From Megaleporinus macrocephalus (lineage: Eukaryota; Chordata; Actinopteri; Characiformes; Anostomidae), in contig CM038706.1 of the NCBI GenBank assembly GCA_021613375.1, forward strand, positions 23,187,366-23,251,365: a stretch of 64,000 nt of DNA. Reading direction: 5' to 3'. Made by a program: the position numbers and the translations under genes. Positions 54,601 through 62,538 of the stretch are shown here, in pieces; the stretch's first letter is position 1; each line of letters begins with the position of its first letter. The notes beneath the pieces are model-generated. The model saw only the letters and a list, made by a program, of their open reading frames with translations. It did no database searches and had not been told where the DNA came from.

Positions 54601-57600
54601 AAATGTACCTCTGAGGGCTGCTTTTACAGAACCGTCGCAAAGTTTTCTTTAAATGATCCACTTTAAATGTGGATATTTTAAGGTGGAGCGAAAAATTCAC
54701 AGACCAAGCAGGTGACCAGGAAGCCAGATTTAGCCGCATTCTTAAGAAGATCCCAGAAACCATGACAAACGTTAATTTGCTGTACACGTTTCACAGAGAG
54801 GGGAACAGAGAATTTCACTGTAACCTGTAAGTAGCAGCGATGCTGCGTGGTTTTATCCACTTTTTGACTTTTGAAGAAGATCCTCTTAAACTGGCAGTTT
54901 ATTTGTGAGTAACAACTTTAATTAACTTTGTGTTTATGTATGGGTTTATTTTACTTTCCTGCCTTGCCTATTTTGACCTGTTGCTTTTGTGTGACCACCA
55001 CAGTGTGTTCCTGTAAACTGGCAAATCAAAGCACAGCTTATTAAATTCTTCACGTGCTCACCAAAAAGGGAAAACAGCTTATTTAATTTCTGGGCCAAAC
55101 CATAGGGTGAAAATGGTCATGTAAAAACCACCCCAATCAAACCGACATACCTCCTATATAGACTGTTTGTTATATTAATTACTAACATGTTAAATTCTGC
55201 AAATAAACAGTAATTATGCATTAACAATGTGCAAGTTTGTTCCCTGTAGAGGACATGATAACATATTTTCAAACATGTAATTGGACCAGGGGGCCCCAAA
55301 CCTTTGCATGCAACTGTAGAAGAGGCACTGCTGTGGGTCCAAATGTGCTTAACACACTGACACAATTTCTTTGCCTGCCAACACATTTCTTTACTGTCAG
55401 CTGTGCATTGTCAGCACAGTCACATGATGATGGAGACATCTGACGGGTTAGTATTTTACTAAATTGGCATGGGGCAAAAAAAGATTCTACAACAACATTC
55501 CCCTCAAGTAACATTCCCCTCAAGTAAGATTGTGTAAATGGCAGCAAATTGCACAGCGGGGGCTAAAACCCGAATCCCAAGAGCAGGACACTCTACTCTG
55601 CTGTAGTTTTAAATATACCCTTGATTTAAACATACATATATACATCATTTCCACATGAATAAAATACATTACATCAGTATAATTTCGATTTCAGTTCAGA
55701 GGATAAGACATTCTATGATGTGCTAAGCTGCACCAGGGCAATCTGTTGAGCATGATGAAGCTAATAAATTGCGTCAATGAGCGGTGAGAAGGCTTTTGTA
55801 TCTAATCCTGACTTCTCATTAGTTTTGTAATTATTCGGCAGGTTAAAATAAGAATAGTTCCACTGAAATGTTGTCTAACCGCGCATCTAATCTGCTAAAG
55901 AAAGGAGTTATTTAATTGGAGATTCAAAATGTTTTATCGTCACTCACTAATGGTGCATTAGGACCGAAGGGGCTGGGTCGGAGAGAAGACTTAGCACATA
56001 TTGTACATTTGGATGGCCAGTGCCATGTTTAGTATGCATAGCTACTTGATGACATAAGCATCCATTTTCCCCAATAAGCAGCTTTTTAACAGAGATAATG
56101 ATGACAAAATGCCAGCCACGCTGAATAATTCTCCAGAGAAAAGAACTACTCAGCATAGCAAACCTTCTGTGCCACAGAAAAGTCTGCTTAGAATTACATT
56201 AGAGGAGTGAACAGTATGGATCAGCACTACAAAAGAATTGTCTATAAAAATTACTCAAATATCAACACTATTACATGGTTACATCCCAAAAAGACTGAAT
56301 GTGGCTCACAGATGTATTTTCATTATTAAAATATTAAATATTATTGGAAAACGTGAGGCATGTGGGTACAAGGGCAGGCATTACCGCACAAGCGCCTCTG
56401 CTGATTTGCTATTTTTCTTAAGAAACCCAAACAATGCACATTCTTGGGTACCTATAGACTGCTGATGCTTGGCTTTCCTCCACCCAGTGTTCCTATAGAG
56501 CTGTTTGTTCAATGAGCATAAAGCACATACACCTACTGTTCTAGTATCATCATAACGTAAAATTTTAACACAAAATATATATAATCTTCAAGTCTGTCAT
56601 ACCCAAAACCCATCCAACGGCTGTGCTGCCCATTAAATGTGATTTATGTTTTCCTACATTTCTGCAGAACTCAGCAGTTAAGATGTAAACAAAGCCATCT
56701 AGAGTGGCTCAATGGAAAATGCATTATTCTGGAGTTTTATGAGATTATTAAATTTTAGCATTTTTCAGAAAGAGAGACAAGTTCTAGAAAAAACAGTCTT
56801 AAAGGAGAAGATCTGAGAAGATCTAAGAAGACTAAGAAGGAAGTTCTTATATAGGCACGGCTGTTTCAACAGGTGAGAGAGGTGTTTCGATGATGGATAG
56901 ACCTCAGAGAGCTGGAGAGACTGAACTTTGTTTTTATAGTTGCGTTTTCCTGTTCCACCTTAAATAATGCACCCGTTCCATTCTCGCAGCTGAGTCACCA
57001 AAATAGAACTGCTCATCCATTTAAGGCGGAACTGGAAAAAAGGTTGAACAAAAACCTGGACAGGTAGACTGAGGTGCCAGCATGGTCCTTCCACACCACT
57101 TAAGGTGAAGAAAAAGAAGCATGAAAAGAAGGCTGCTTTGTTTCTGCTGGACTGGTGGGTAACATTTACCTATTTTGCTGTTTCACAGACCCAGTAGATC
57201 AGTATTGTTTTGTCCAGTGTTTGTGATGATTTGCATTAGAGTAGTAATTTTAGCGACACTTTGCTATCTCACAATTTAGCTTAGTTACATCATTTGTTGT
57301 GTCATTGACATTATATCATGGACAGTACAATGGACAGCGGCCTTCGTGTAGGGTTTTTACGAACACAAGGATCTAAAAACACAACTTTTCTAGCCCAGTG
57401 TCATTGGCCTTAGTGGCGGAGCTACGAAACAAGCACTGGCATGTAGTTTTTTGCTGCTGAGTTCAAATATCAACAATCTTATACTAAGCCTTTAATACAA
57501 CATAATAAATAAGGCAAATATGACCAGAGAAAATGAGCGGGGGTGGGGTGTGAAGCCTATAAACGTAGTGATTTGTGGTTGACTGCCTTGGGCTACTGTC

Positions 57601-58468
57601 CTGATGTCATGAACATTAGTTTATGTAGAACAGAAACCCTGAATTTTAAGATCTAAACGTTTTAACATTACAAGTGCTTTGCCCCATCACTGCAGCTTGT
57701 AGCTTATGCTGATCTTAACTGTGAACAAATGCATTTAGTCTCAGTGGCAGTGGCTGCTAAGCGAGGAGGGGGATGGAGGTGGGGGTGCTGACCAGTCCTA
57801 TCAACCCGACAGCGTGGAGCTCCTGAGATGATACAGAAACAGACAAGGTTTCCTCCAACCCTGTATCTCCATATGTGGCTCTTTCAGTAGTGAGCTGCCA
57901 GCTTTAGCTGTAGAGGACGAGCTGATCTGAAAGCGCTGAGGGGGAAATACGAACATTATAAGGACTGCAAATCCAGTGACAGCTGCGGCTCAGGGAGCGA
58001 GAAAAAAACGAGGAAACATATTTAATTTGGCTCGTTTGCTTTCCTTCAGGACGGCCTGAAGCGGGGGACTTTTCATCGGAGTGGTGAAGTCTCCTCAAGG
58101 TTGTTTGCAGGAGTGACATTGCGCCTGCTGGCTCCGAGAAACGAAGACAGAAGACGACAGTGGAGTAGTGAGGAGCCGAGGCTAATTAGCGGAAAAGAAA
58201 AACGCCATCGAAACTTCAGCTCGAATCAACTGAAACAAGGTAAAAATAAAGAAACACCTGTCTTCAGCTACGACGCGTTTGAATTCCAGCGCGAAATACC
58301 GAGCCTAGCAGTTCACCTTCACCAGCGACGCGACTTCGGACAGTAAGGCTGATGTTAGCTCGCTAACTTCTCTTCATGTTGTTTAGGTCTGTCCGTCTAA
58401 ACTTACCAGAGCCGCAGCAGCCCGGGCAGCAGCCAGAGCAGCGCCTCTCTCCTCGGGCGGAGCAGCAT
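42568..58468 (-). CDS. gabrg1: GABA-A receptor subunit gamma-1, nine coding exons
   Basis: Predicted subunit of the pentameric GABA-gated chloride channel in the neuronal plasma membrane. Gamma subunits assemble with alpha and beta subunits and form part of the benzodiazepine site. Exons join at 58468-58407, 51212-51052, 48621-48554, 48121-47901, 47606-47524, 47024-46887, 45963-45811, 45098-44899 and 42843-42568 (1362 nt, 453 aa; human gamma-1 is 465). Seen: signal peptide (about 1-25), sequons N40KT and N117SS, Cys-loop C178-C192, TM1 about 261-283, TM2 about 290-309, TM3 about 318-345, TM4 about 430-453, and the gamma-type CLDGKDC...FFCC motif in the TM3-TM4 loop. Gamma-1 rather than gamma-2 or gamma-3 rests on recalled signature stretches such as [31 protein letters not shown] and GPVDPINM. 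Phases match at every junction and no exon has a premature stop. Intron 2 uses a GC donor. A possible poly(A) signal (ATTAAA, minus strand) is at 42053-42048, unconfirmed. Confidence 0.95.
42900..43089. other. Intron 8 interval before the Tc1 relic
   Basis: AT-rich intronic DNA with no recognisable element. Confidence 0.4.
43090..44440 (+). mobile_element. Degenerate Tc1/mariner transposon, interrupted
   Basis: Plus strand, antisense to gabrg1. Recognisable Tc1 transposase pieces include [13 protein letters not shown] followed by NAKHWLEWC (about 43372-43470, then a stop), the stretch around [14 protein letters not shown] DNA at 43515-43560, DNA for DNAPCTKR (about 43642-43675), and the C-terminal part after CTACACAGAGCCCTGATTTC (44212). 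Stops and frameshifts throughout. About 490 bp between roughly 43680 and 44170 has no counterpart in Tc1 and is probably a nested insertion. Confidence 0.75.
44899..45098 (-). CDS. gabrg1: gabrg1 coding exon 8 (TM2-TM3 and start of loop)
   Basis: 200 bp encoding the channel-lining helix [12 protein letters not shown], the TM2-TM3 linker [17 protein letters not shown]3 and the start of the intracellular loop ([15 protein letters not shown]). The linker begins SRKS, where mammalian gamma subunits have ARKS. Acceptor ttgcttcag, donor GTGAGC. Confidence 0.95.
45099..45810 (-). other. gabrg1 intron 7
   Basis: 712 bp, GTACCC donor and ttgcttcag acceptor. It contains the 155-bp terminal-inverted-repeat element at 45369-45523. 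Confidence 0.88.
45369..45523. mobile_element. Short TIR element (MITE) in gabrg1 intron 7
   Basis: About 155 bp bounded by imperfect terminal inverted repeats ATATATCGTCGCTGTC and ACATAACGTCGTTGTC (reverse complement of the right end). Interior GCTATTTTGGAGCATTTCTATTGG is shared with the copy at about 3290-3477. Confidence 0.75.
45811..45963 (-). CDS. gabrg1: gabrg1 coding exon 7 (pre-M1 and TM1)
   Basis: 153 bp, family-typical. Encodes [20 protein letters not shown] and TM1, then the TM1-TM2 linker [14 protein letters not shown]1 reads [12 protein letters not shown], with SMI where mammalian gamma-1 has ILT. Acceptor gtttcag, donor GTACCC. Confidence 0.96.
45964..46886 (-). other. gabrg1 intron 6
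   Basis: 923 bp, GTGTGG donor and gtttcag acceptor. It contains the 73-nt hairpin listed at 46271-46343. The rest is unremarkable. Confidence 0.88.
46271..46343. other. 73-nt near-perfect hairpin in gabrg1 intron 6
   Basis: Left arm 46271-46302 (begins TAGCTGTATGCCACCGT) pairs with right arm 46312-46343 over 32 bp with two mismatches, leaving a 9-nt loop. Size and shape resemble a miRNA precursor in either orientation, or a very small palindromic transposon relic. No further pairing extends outside the arms. Transcribed within the gabrg1 pre-mRNA. Function unknown. Confidence 0.75.
46887..47024 (-). CDS. gabrg1: gabrg1 coding exon 6
   Basis: 138 bp, family-typical. Encodes [20 protein letters not shown] and then [15 protein letters not shown], diagnostic for gamma-1. 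The following sequon of mammalian gamma subunits (Asn-x-Thr after GLR) is replaced by Ser-Met-Ser, so a glycosylation site appears lost. Acceptor ttccag, donor GTGTGG. Confidence 0.95.
47025..47523 (-). other. gabrg1 intron 5
   Basis: 499 bp, GTAGGT donor and ttccag acceptor. It is somewhat more GC-rich in the middle (47190-47500) than the other introns. No element recognised. Confidence 0.88.
47524..47606 (-). CDS. gabrg1: gabrg1 coding exon 5 (Cys-loop)
   Basis: 83 bp, the invariant family length. Encodes [20 protein letters not shown] and then C, the signature 15-residue Cys-loop with both cysteines (C178, C192) and the Pro/Asp pair. Acceptor ttgtcag, donor GTAGGT. The final T plus AT of exon 6 makes Tyr199. 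Confidence 0.96.
47901..48121 (-). CDS. gabrg1: gabrg1 coding exon 4 (ligand-binding domain core)
   Basis: 221 bp, the family-typical length. Encodes [17 protein letters not shown] through the conserved [10 protein letters not shown] and [13 protein letters not shown] stretches to YTLR. It includes sequon N117SS and two residues that matter for benzodiazepine-site pharmacology in gamma-2 (positions equivalent to F77 and M130; here Phe104 and Leu157). Acceptor tcttcag, donor GTGTGT. Confidence 0.95.
48122..48553 (-). other. gabrg1 intron 3
   Basis: 432 bp, GTGAGC donor and tcttcag acceptor. Nothing notable inside. Confidence 0.88.
48554..48621 (-). CDS. gabrg1: gabrg1 coding exon 3
   Basis: 68 bp, the usual size of this exon in the GABA-A/glycine receptor family. 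It encodes [20 protein letters not shown] and then INM. Acceptor ttttttcag, donor GTGAGC. The leading TG completes a Val codon begun by the last G of exon 2, which is what fixes the exon 2 boundary. The exon was missed by simple ORF calling because it is short. Confidence 0.93.
48622..51051 (-). other. gabrg1 intron 2 (2.4 kb), GC-AG type
   Basis: The donor reads AG|GCAAGT at 51051-51046 and the acceptor ttttttcag at 48622. GC-AG introns are a known minor class of U2 introns whose donors otherwise match the consensus closely, as here. The nearest GT downstream (GTTATC) would shift the frame and give an early stop in exon 3. The interior holds CT/GA microsatellites (49157-49180, 49331-49349) and otherwise AT-rich DNA with nothing I recognise. 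Confidence 0.85.
51052..51212 (-). CDS. gabrg1: gabrg1 coding exon 2 (N-terminal extracellular region)
   Basis: 161 bp encoding the end of the signal peptide, the acidic mature N-terminus (AEEEDYED), the sequon NKTW and the conserved helix and loop [20 protein letters not shown]. The acceptor is a long pyrimidine tract ending ccatcag. Hydrophobic residues that appear to precede the exon in the same frame (51271-51213) are translated pyrimidine tract with no ATG, so they are not a start. The 3' boundary is AG followed by GCAAGT, a GC donor (see intron 2). Confidence 0.92.
51630..51695. repeat. (CT)n array in intron 1
   Basis: CT run of about 30 bp followed by an imperfect continuation. Confidence 0.9.
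51905..54519 (-). mobile_element. tRNA-derived SINE-like element carrying the minisatellite
   Basis: Read on the minus strand: the 5' end GGGTGGAGACGTGGCACGG (54519-54501), then the expanded A-box array, then the continuation with a B-box-like GGTTTGATTCC (about 52157-52147). The body follows, with the widely dispersed fish motif of a conserved GGAGTTTGGATG/CAGTCCAAACACATGCATG region, ending near 51905. Its copy in the other orientation at 3992-4340 has a single A-box. The family name is not assigned. Confidence 0.7.
52181..54500 (-). repeat. 116-unit 20-bp minisatellite built from a pol III A-box
   Basis: Every 60 bases hold exactly three units from 52181 to 54500, so there are 116 units and no net length change in 2320 bp. 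On the minus strand the common unit is TGGTGTAGTGGTTAGTACGG. Its first 11 bases fit the A-box consensus TRGYNNARNNG. Main variants differ in three bases of the plus-strand unit (ccGTAct, ccACAct, ccATAct, ccGTGct) and in the tenth base (c/t). Near 54001-54300 units with cactaTacca cluster. The array interrupts the head of a SINE-like element and lies in gabrg1 intron 1 in the sense orientation. Confidence 0.93.
56952..57032. mobile_element. 81-bp TIR element in intron 1
   Basis: GTTCCACCTTAAAT at 56952-56965 and its inverted copy ATTTAAGGCGGAAC at 57019-57032 (13 of 14 paired). A related end TAAGGTGGAATGGAA is seen near 29552. Confidence 0.55.
58407..58468 (-). CDS. gabrg1: gabrg1 coding exon 1 (start and signal peptide)
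   Basis: The ATG at 58468 opens a Leu-rich, Arg-containing signal peptide of 20 codons plus two bases (TG), followed by a strong donor GTAAGT at 58406-58401. The phase-2 end joins exon 2 to make a Cys codon (C21), giving ...LLRLCLAFG, a plausible h-region and cleavage site. Reasons for this start: the frame, the phase and the consensus donor all fit, and the frame just upstream has no other ATG. The start has G at -3. The 5' UTR continues to higher coordinates and its length cannot be read from the sequence. Confidence 0.85.
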
Positions 58469-58485
58469 GACCACGGCGGACAGGC

Positions 58486-58566
58486 TCAGCGTGAGTGGAC
58501 CAGGCTGGTGGAGTCTTCTAGAGGAGAGCGGGGTGAGGAGGAGGAGGAGGAGGAGGAGGAGATCAT
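58486..58566 (-). promoter_or_regulatory. Poly-serine uORF in the gabrg1 5' leader
   Basis: An ATG at 58566 opens 26 codons, MI followed by nine serines (eight TCC, one TCA) from a (TCC)n run, ending TGA at 58488-58486. This is 17 nt before the gabrg1 ATG and in a different frame. If transcription starts beyond 58566 the leader carries this uORF, which would be expected to lower translation of the main frame. Its presence in the mRNA is inferred. Confidence 0.4.
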
Positions 58567-58650
58567 GCGGGATGAAAAGCTGCACTGAGCTCAACACGAC
58601 CGGCTGGAGCTGAAGACTGCATACATGCAGCCTATGGGGCTGTGGTCCAG

Positions 58651-58660
58651 AGAGAGGATC

Positions 58661-58724
<64 letters not shown>

Positions 58725-58856
58725 AGAGAGAGAGGAGAGAGAGAGAAAAGAGAGAGAGAGTGAGAGAGAGAGAGAAAGAGAAGAGAGAGAGAGAGAGAGA
58801 GAGAAGAGAGAGAGGAGAGAGAGAGAAAAGAGAGAGAGAGTGAGAGAGAGAGAGAA
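58651..58856. repeat. GA-rich tandem repeat with 80-bp period
   Basis: About 200 bp of pure GA-rich DNA just upstream of gabrg1 exon 1. The 56 bp at 58721-58776 recur identically at 58801-58856, an 80-bp period. On the gabrg1 sense strand it is CT-rich and may be part of the leader or the promoter. Confidence 0.9.
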
Positions 58857-59460
58857 TGCGGAATTCCGCTGATTGTGGCGCTGCTGTTGTTGCTGCTTCT
58901 TTCTCAGCCTTCATCCATCCGGCGATCTGCTGAGTGAGACGGACTCCGTCGTTGTGGGAATTGAAAAAAAAGGAAATGAGACGACCTGTGAGAAAACAGC
59001 TGACTGATTCACACCTCAGAGGCTCGAAATCGAAGCGTGATTTATGAAAGCGCACAAAAGTTTTTGCTGCTTTCACTGGTCTATTTTTTTCCAATGTGAA
59101 AACATGTCATTGTTAATCTCTTGCAAAACTATGCCATCCCCTGCGGACTGAGTCCGTTAACTGATAAGCTTACATATAATTAGGTGACTTAATGAGCCTT
59201 TTATACATATTTTCATTCCATCCATATTTGAGTGTTACACTTGGACTATCTGCATATAGCCACAAAAAAGACTTTTATACAGTTTTATAATGTAAGAGCT
59301 TCAAATGGTCACTAATACAGAATTACCTCCAGACATGAACGAACACGAGTTGCGAAGGTTGGCAGGACACTGTAAAATGGCATTTATTTTCAGTTCAACA
59401 AAACACTTAAAAACCTGAAACAGATGGGAATCTTGAAACATGCCAAAATGATACACACTA
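58857..59460. other. Upstream flank of gabrg1
   Basis: 58860-59060 retains CpGs and could be promoter. Beyond it the DNA is AT-rich without features. Confidence 0.4.
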
Positions 59461-59742
59461 TAATGATGTCTTGAAGACTGAACACAAAGTGGCCTTACAT
59501 GCTGTCCAGGACCACGGAGAGCTCCCAATCAGTCCATGTAAAAACCAACCAGCCAACAATGATACCAAGATCAGTGAAATGGCCACCCAACAGTTCGTCC
59601 TTCTCATGACCTTGATTAGCTGTTGCTTCTATTGAACAGTGTGATGTTCCAATGCAATAATAGGTTGATTATTTGTTTACAGTTTGTTTTTATATGTTTA
59701 TGAATGTATTAATTAGGTATTAGTTAAGCAAACTAGCAAGTG
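59461..59742. repeat. Local duplication, block A copy 1
   Basis: About 282 bp closely matching 60080-60354 (offset about 619), with substitutions and small deletions. Starts TAATGATGTCTTGAAGACTG and ends AAACTAGCAAGTG in both copies. Confidence 0.85.
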
Positions 59743-59744
59743 TC

Positions 59745-59931
59745 ATCAGATTCTTCAACTCCAGGAGACTGAACAGACAGACACCTTCACACACAACACT
59801 ATCTCGCTCCATGCCTATGCAGCTCTAGACTGTGTCTGAGATACTGTATTTAAATATAATATATATTGCATTTCACACTAAGGTGCTTCACTTAATATAA
59901 GGTAATACTTCCATTTTTCCTCATTTCCTTT
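59745..59931. repeat. Local duplication, block B copy 1
   Basis: About 187 bp matching 61371-61568 (starts ATCAGATTCTTCAACTCC). It is the LINE 3' end region. A further short block, 60024-60076, matches 61566-61617. Confidence 0.85.
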
Positions 59932-60079
59932 ACAATTTCTGCTGCTATAATAACTAAATACTATATTCAGTTATTGCTGTTCTTGTCACTGCCTCAGTGA
60001 CTGCTATGTTCATAGATGCTAGACTTTTGTGTACTGTCTGATTTGTGTCCCCTTTTATATTTATAATACAATTTTTTAA

Positions 60080-60354
60080 TAATGATGTCTTGAAGACTGA
60101 ACACAAAGTGGCCTTACATGCTGTCCAGGACCACAGTGAGCTCCCAATCCTTCCATATAAAGACACACCAGCCAACAACGATACCAAGATCAGTAAAATG
60201 ATCAGTTTGTCCTTCTCGTGACCTTGATTAGCTGTTGCTTCTTTTGAACAGTGCGATGTTCCAATGCAATAATAGGTTGATTGTTTGTTTACAGTTTGTT
60301 TTTATATGTTTATTAATGTATTAATTAGGTATTAGTTAAGCAAACTAGCAAGTG
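60080..60354. repeat. Local duplication, block A copy 2
   Basis: Second copy of 59461-59742, same orientation. After AAGTG the two copies diverge: copy 1 runs straight into block B, while copy 2 is followed by about 1 kb of other DNA before block B appears. Confidence 0.85.
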
Positions 60355-60434
60355 GAGCTAAAATGAGGCCATAATATCAATGTTTCTAAACACACAGCAC
60401 ACAGACACACACAAACAAACAATCATACATACAT

Positions 60435-60435
<1 letters not shown>

Positions 60436-60502
<67 letters not shown>
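60436..60502. repeat. Compound (CA)n(TA)n microsatellite
   Basis: CA run 60436-60485 then TA run to 60502. Confidence 0.93.
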
Positions 60503-60503
<1 letters not shown>

Positions 60504-60504
60504 A

Positions 60505-60900
60505 ATCACACATACACGTACACCCACCACACTTCATTAGGCACCACCTCTACACTCATGCTCCATTTTATCAGCTTCACCATATAACTGCACTTTGTAG
60601 TTCAGCCATTGCAGACGATAGCTCATCTCTTGCTACACAGTTTGTGTTCGTCTTCCTCAAATTCTTTGTCAGTGGTCACAGGACGCTGCCCATAGGATGT
60701 TGGTGGCTAAATATTTTTGGTTGTTGGACTATTCTCTGTCCAGCACACACTGACACACCACACCAGAATGATCCACCACCCAAATAATACCAGCTCTGTG
60801 GGGGGTCCTGTAGGGGTCCTGACCACCGAAGAACAGAGTAAAGTGGGACAACAAAGTATGCACCCAATTACAGGGCAACTATATAGTAAGTGAAGCACTT
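60505..60900. mobile_element. Dispersed non-coding fish repeat fragment
   Basis: Contains CTACACTCATGCTCCATTTTATCAGCTTC, CACTTTGTAGTTC and then, after rearrangement, DNA resembling its other half (GGTGGCTAAATATTTTTGG, GACCACCGAAGAACAG). A similar head occurs at 31275-31400. Family recognised by recall only. Confidence 0.5.
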
Positions 60901-61124
60901 CTCTGTAAGAGGACCTAATTGAGGACTTTATCGTGTTATTTCACTTGCAGGAGTTTCATTTACAGCACTGCACCAAAAAAGGAAAAGACACAGTTTAGGA
61001 CACTGTCATGTTGGGACAGCATAGGGGGCACTTTTCCATAGAAGACCACCAAGTTTAGACAATAGAAAGGGCAACGTCAACCTTAGGAGTGCCAGGAGTT
61101 TACAATTTACAATCTGAAGCAAGT

Positions 61125-61697
61125 GTTCTGCTGATAAAACCAAATTTTAGGATCCTAAGTAGTTGTATTTGCGCTGCCTCTGACTGCAAGACCCTTCAGC
61201 AAATAGTTGAGACAGCTAAACAGATCATTGGGGTCTCTTCCCCCACCAGCATTTTAGAGGACACTACACATCACTTGCACAAACTGTTCTCTCCTCTGCC
61301 ATCTGGGAGAAGGTATCGGAGCAATTAGGCCCTCACAGCCAGACTAAGCAACAGTTTCTTCCCACAAGCCATCAGATTCTTCAACTCCTAGAGACTGAAC
61401 AGACAGACACCTTCACACACAACACCATCTCGCTCCATGCCTATGCAGCTCTAGACTGTGTCTGAGATACTGTATTTAAATATAATATATATTGCATTTC
61501 ACATTGAGGTGCTTCACTTAATATAAGGTAATACTTCCATTTCTTCCATACTTTTTCTCATTTCCTTTGTGTACTGTCTGATTTGTGTCCCCTTTTATAT
61601 TTCTAATACAATTTTTTGTATTTATTATGCCACTTGCATGTATTATATATCTTGTACTTACACTTTCACTTGCAAATAACTGAATTGACAATAAAGT
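61125..61697 (+). mobile_element. LINE 3' end fragment
   Basis: Reads CAASDCKTLQQIVETAKQII, LFSPLPSGRRYRSN, stop, then NSFFPQAIRFFNS, the C-terminal region of a non-LTR retrotransposon, followed by a 3' tail ending TTGACAATAAAGTCTC. Part of the tail is duplicated at 59745-59931. Confidence 0.7.
61371..61617. repeat. Local duplication, block B copy 2
   Basis: Matches 59745-59931 and then 60024-60076 with the intervening about 95 bp of copy 1 absent. Here the block is contiguous with the LINE coding remnant, so this is likely the more complete arrangement. Confidence 0.8.
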
Positions 61698-62039
61698 CTC
61701 TGGAATAAAAAATCTTGTTTTCTTTAAACCTTATTCTTTTAACCAGCATGTCAGTAACAGAAACAAGACATTAGAAAATAGCTTAAATTACTGTCTGGGC
61801 AACAACTTATACATTTTAAAGCAAAACTATAGGTTTATAGGCAAAACCACACTTGCTGCCACTCACAGTCTCTGAATAGTTTAAAACAACTTCATGAACT
61901 TTTGCCTAGTGTTGTACACGTTTATTAATATATGCAATTTTTTCATTATATTTTGTCACAGAGAACAGAAAAAATAGGACAGAACAGGAAAGATACAATA
62001 GAATAGAAATGGACAGAATGGTTGTAAACAGAAACCATT

Positions 62040-62090
62040 AGAATAGAATAGAATAGAATAGAATAGAATAGAATAGAATAGAATAGAATA
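62040..62090. repeat. (GAATA)10 array
   Basis: Ten pentanucleotide units without interruption. Confidence 0.95.
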
Positions 62091-62500
62091 ATTGTCTTTC
62101 AAGCACCATCTAACATGTACAAAAAGGAAACATAATTAAAGATCTACAAACAAAGTATCATTCGCCTAATGATTGTGTTGTTTAAAAAAACATACATAGA
62201 TATTAAAAAATGATGCACACTGTTTTAATAACAACGCATTTTAATAACAGTATGCATTATTGTTATACAATCACAGTCATCAGAACAGTGCTGGGACTAC
62301 TTCTGATATTTTACTATAAAAGCTGAAGCCCGTAGTGAAATCAGTGTGTGGTCTAAATGATGGAACATTTGTATTCAGGTGTGTTCTGACAAAAATGAAA
62401 GGAAGAGAAGAGATGAGACATCACCATGGTGATGTCAGCCATTAATATTCTGAGACGGTATGATAGGCTCCTCACACGCTGAGAGAGTTACACCAGTGGA

Positions 62501-62502
<2 letters not shown>

Positions 62503-62531
<29 letters not shown>
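62503..62531. repeat. (CA)n microsatellite
   Basis: CA run of about 29 bp. Confidence 0.9.

Positions 62532-62538
<7 letters not shown>

Larger units (their letters stand above)
51213..58406 (-). other. gabrg1 intron 1 (7.2 kb)
   Basis: Donor GTAAGT (58406), acceptor ccatcag (51213). Contents: CpG-rich first 500 bp, an 81-bp inverted-repeat element (57032-56952), a long stretch without recognisable features (about 54530-56950, with a likely repeat fragment at 55250-55320), a SINE-like element with its 2320-bp internal minisatellite (54519-51905), and a CT microsatellite (51630-51695). Phase 2. Confidence 0.85.
57890..58620 (-). promoter_or_regulatory. CpG-rich 5' region of gabrg1
   Basis: CpG dinucleotides are frequent here (for example the runs around 58115-58345 and 58380-58500), unlike the CpG-poor DNA on either side. 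The patch overlaps coding exon 1, its 5' UTR and the first about 500 bp of intron 1, the usual place for a vertebrate CpG-island promoter. No TATA box or transcription start can be assigned. A bidirectional promoter is possible, but I found no plus-strand gene. Confidence 0.5.

Noticed and set aside
58469..58597. N-terminal extension of gabrg1 through a poly-Leu stretch
   Set aside because: The frame has no ATG upstream of 58468. The Leu run is the TCC/CTC repeat read in another frame.
58591..59094. 167-codon Ser-Leu-rich minus-strand frame next to gabrg1
   Set aside because: It runs through the GA/CT repeat, so most codons are TCT and CTC. No protein features.
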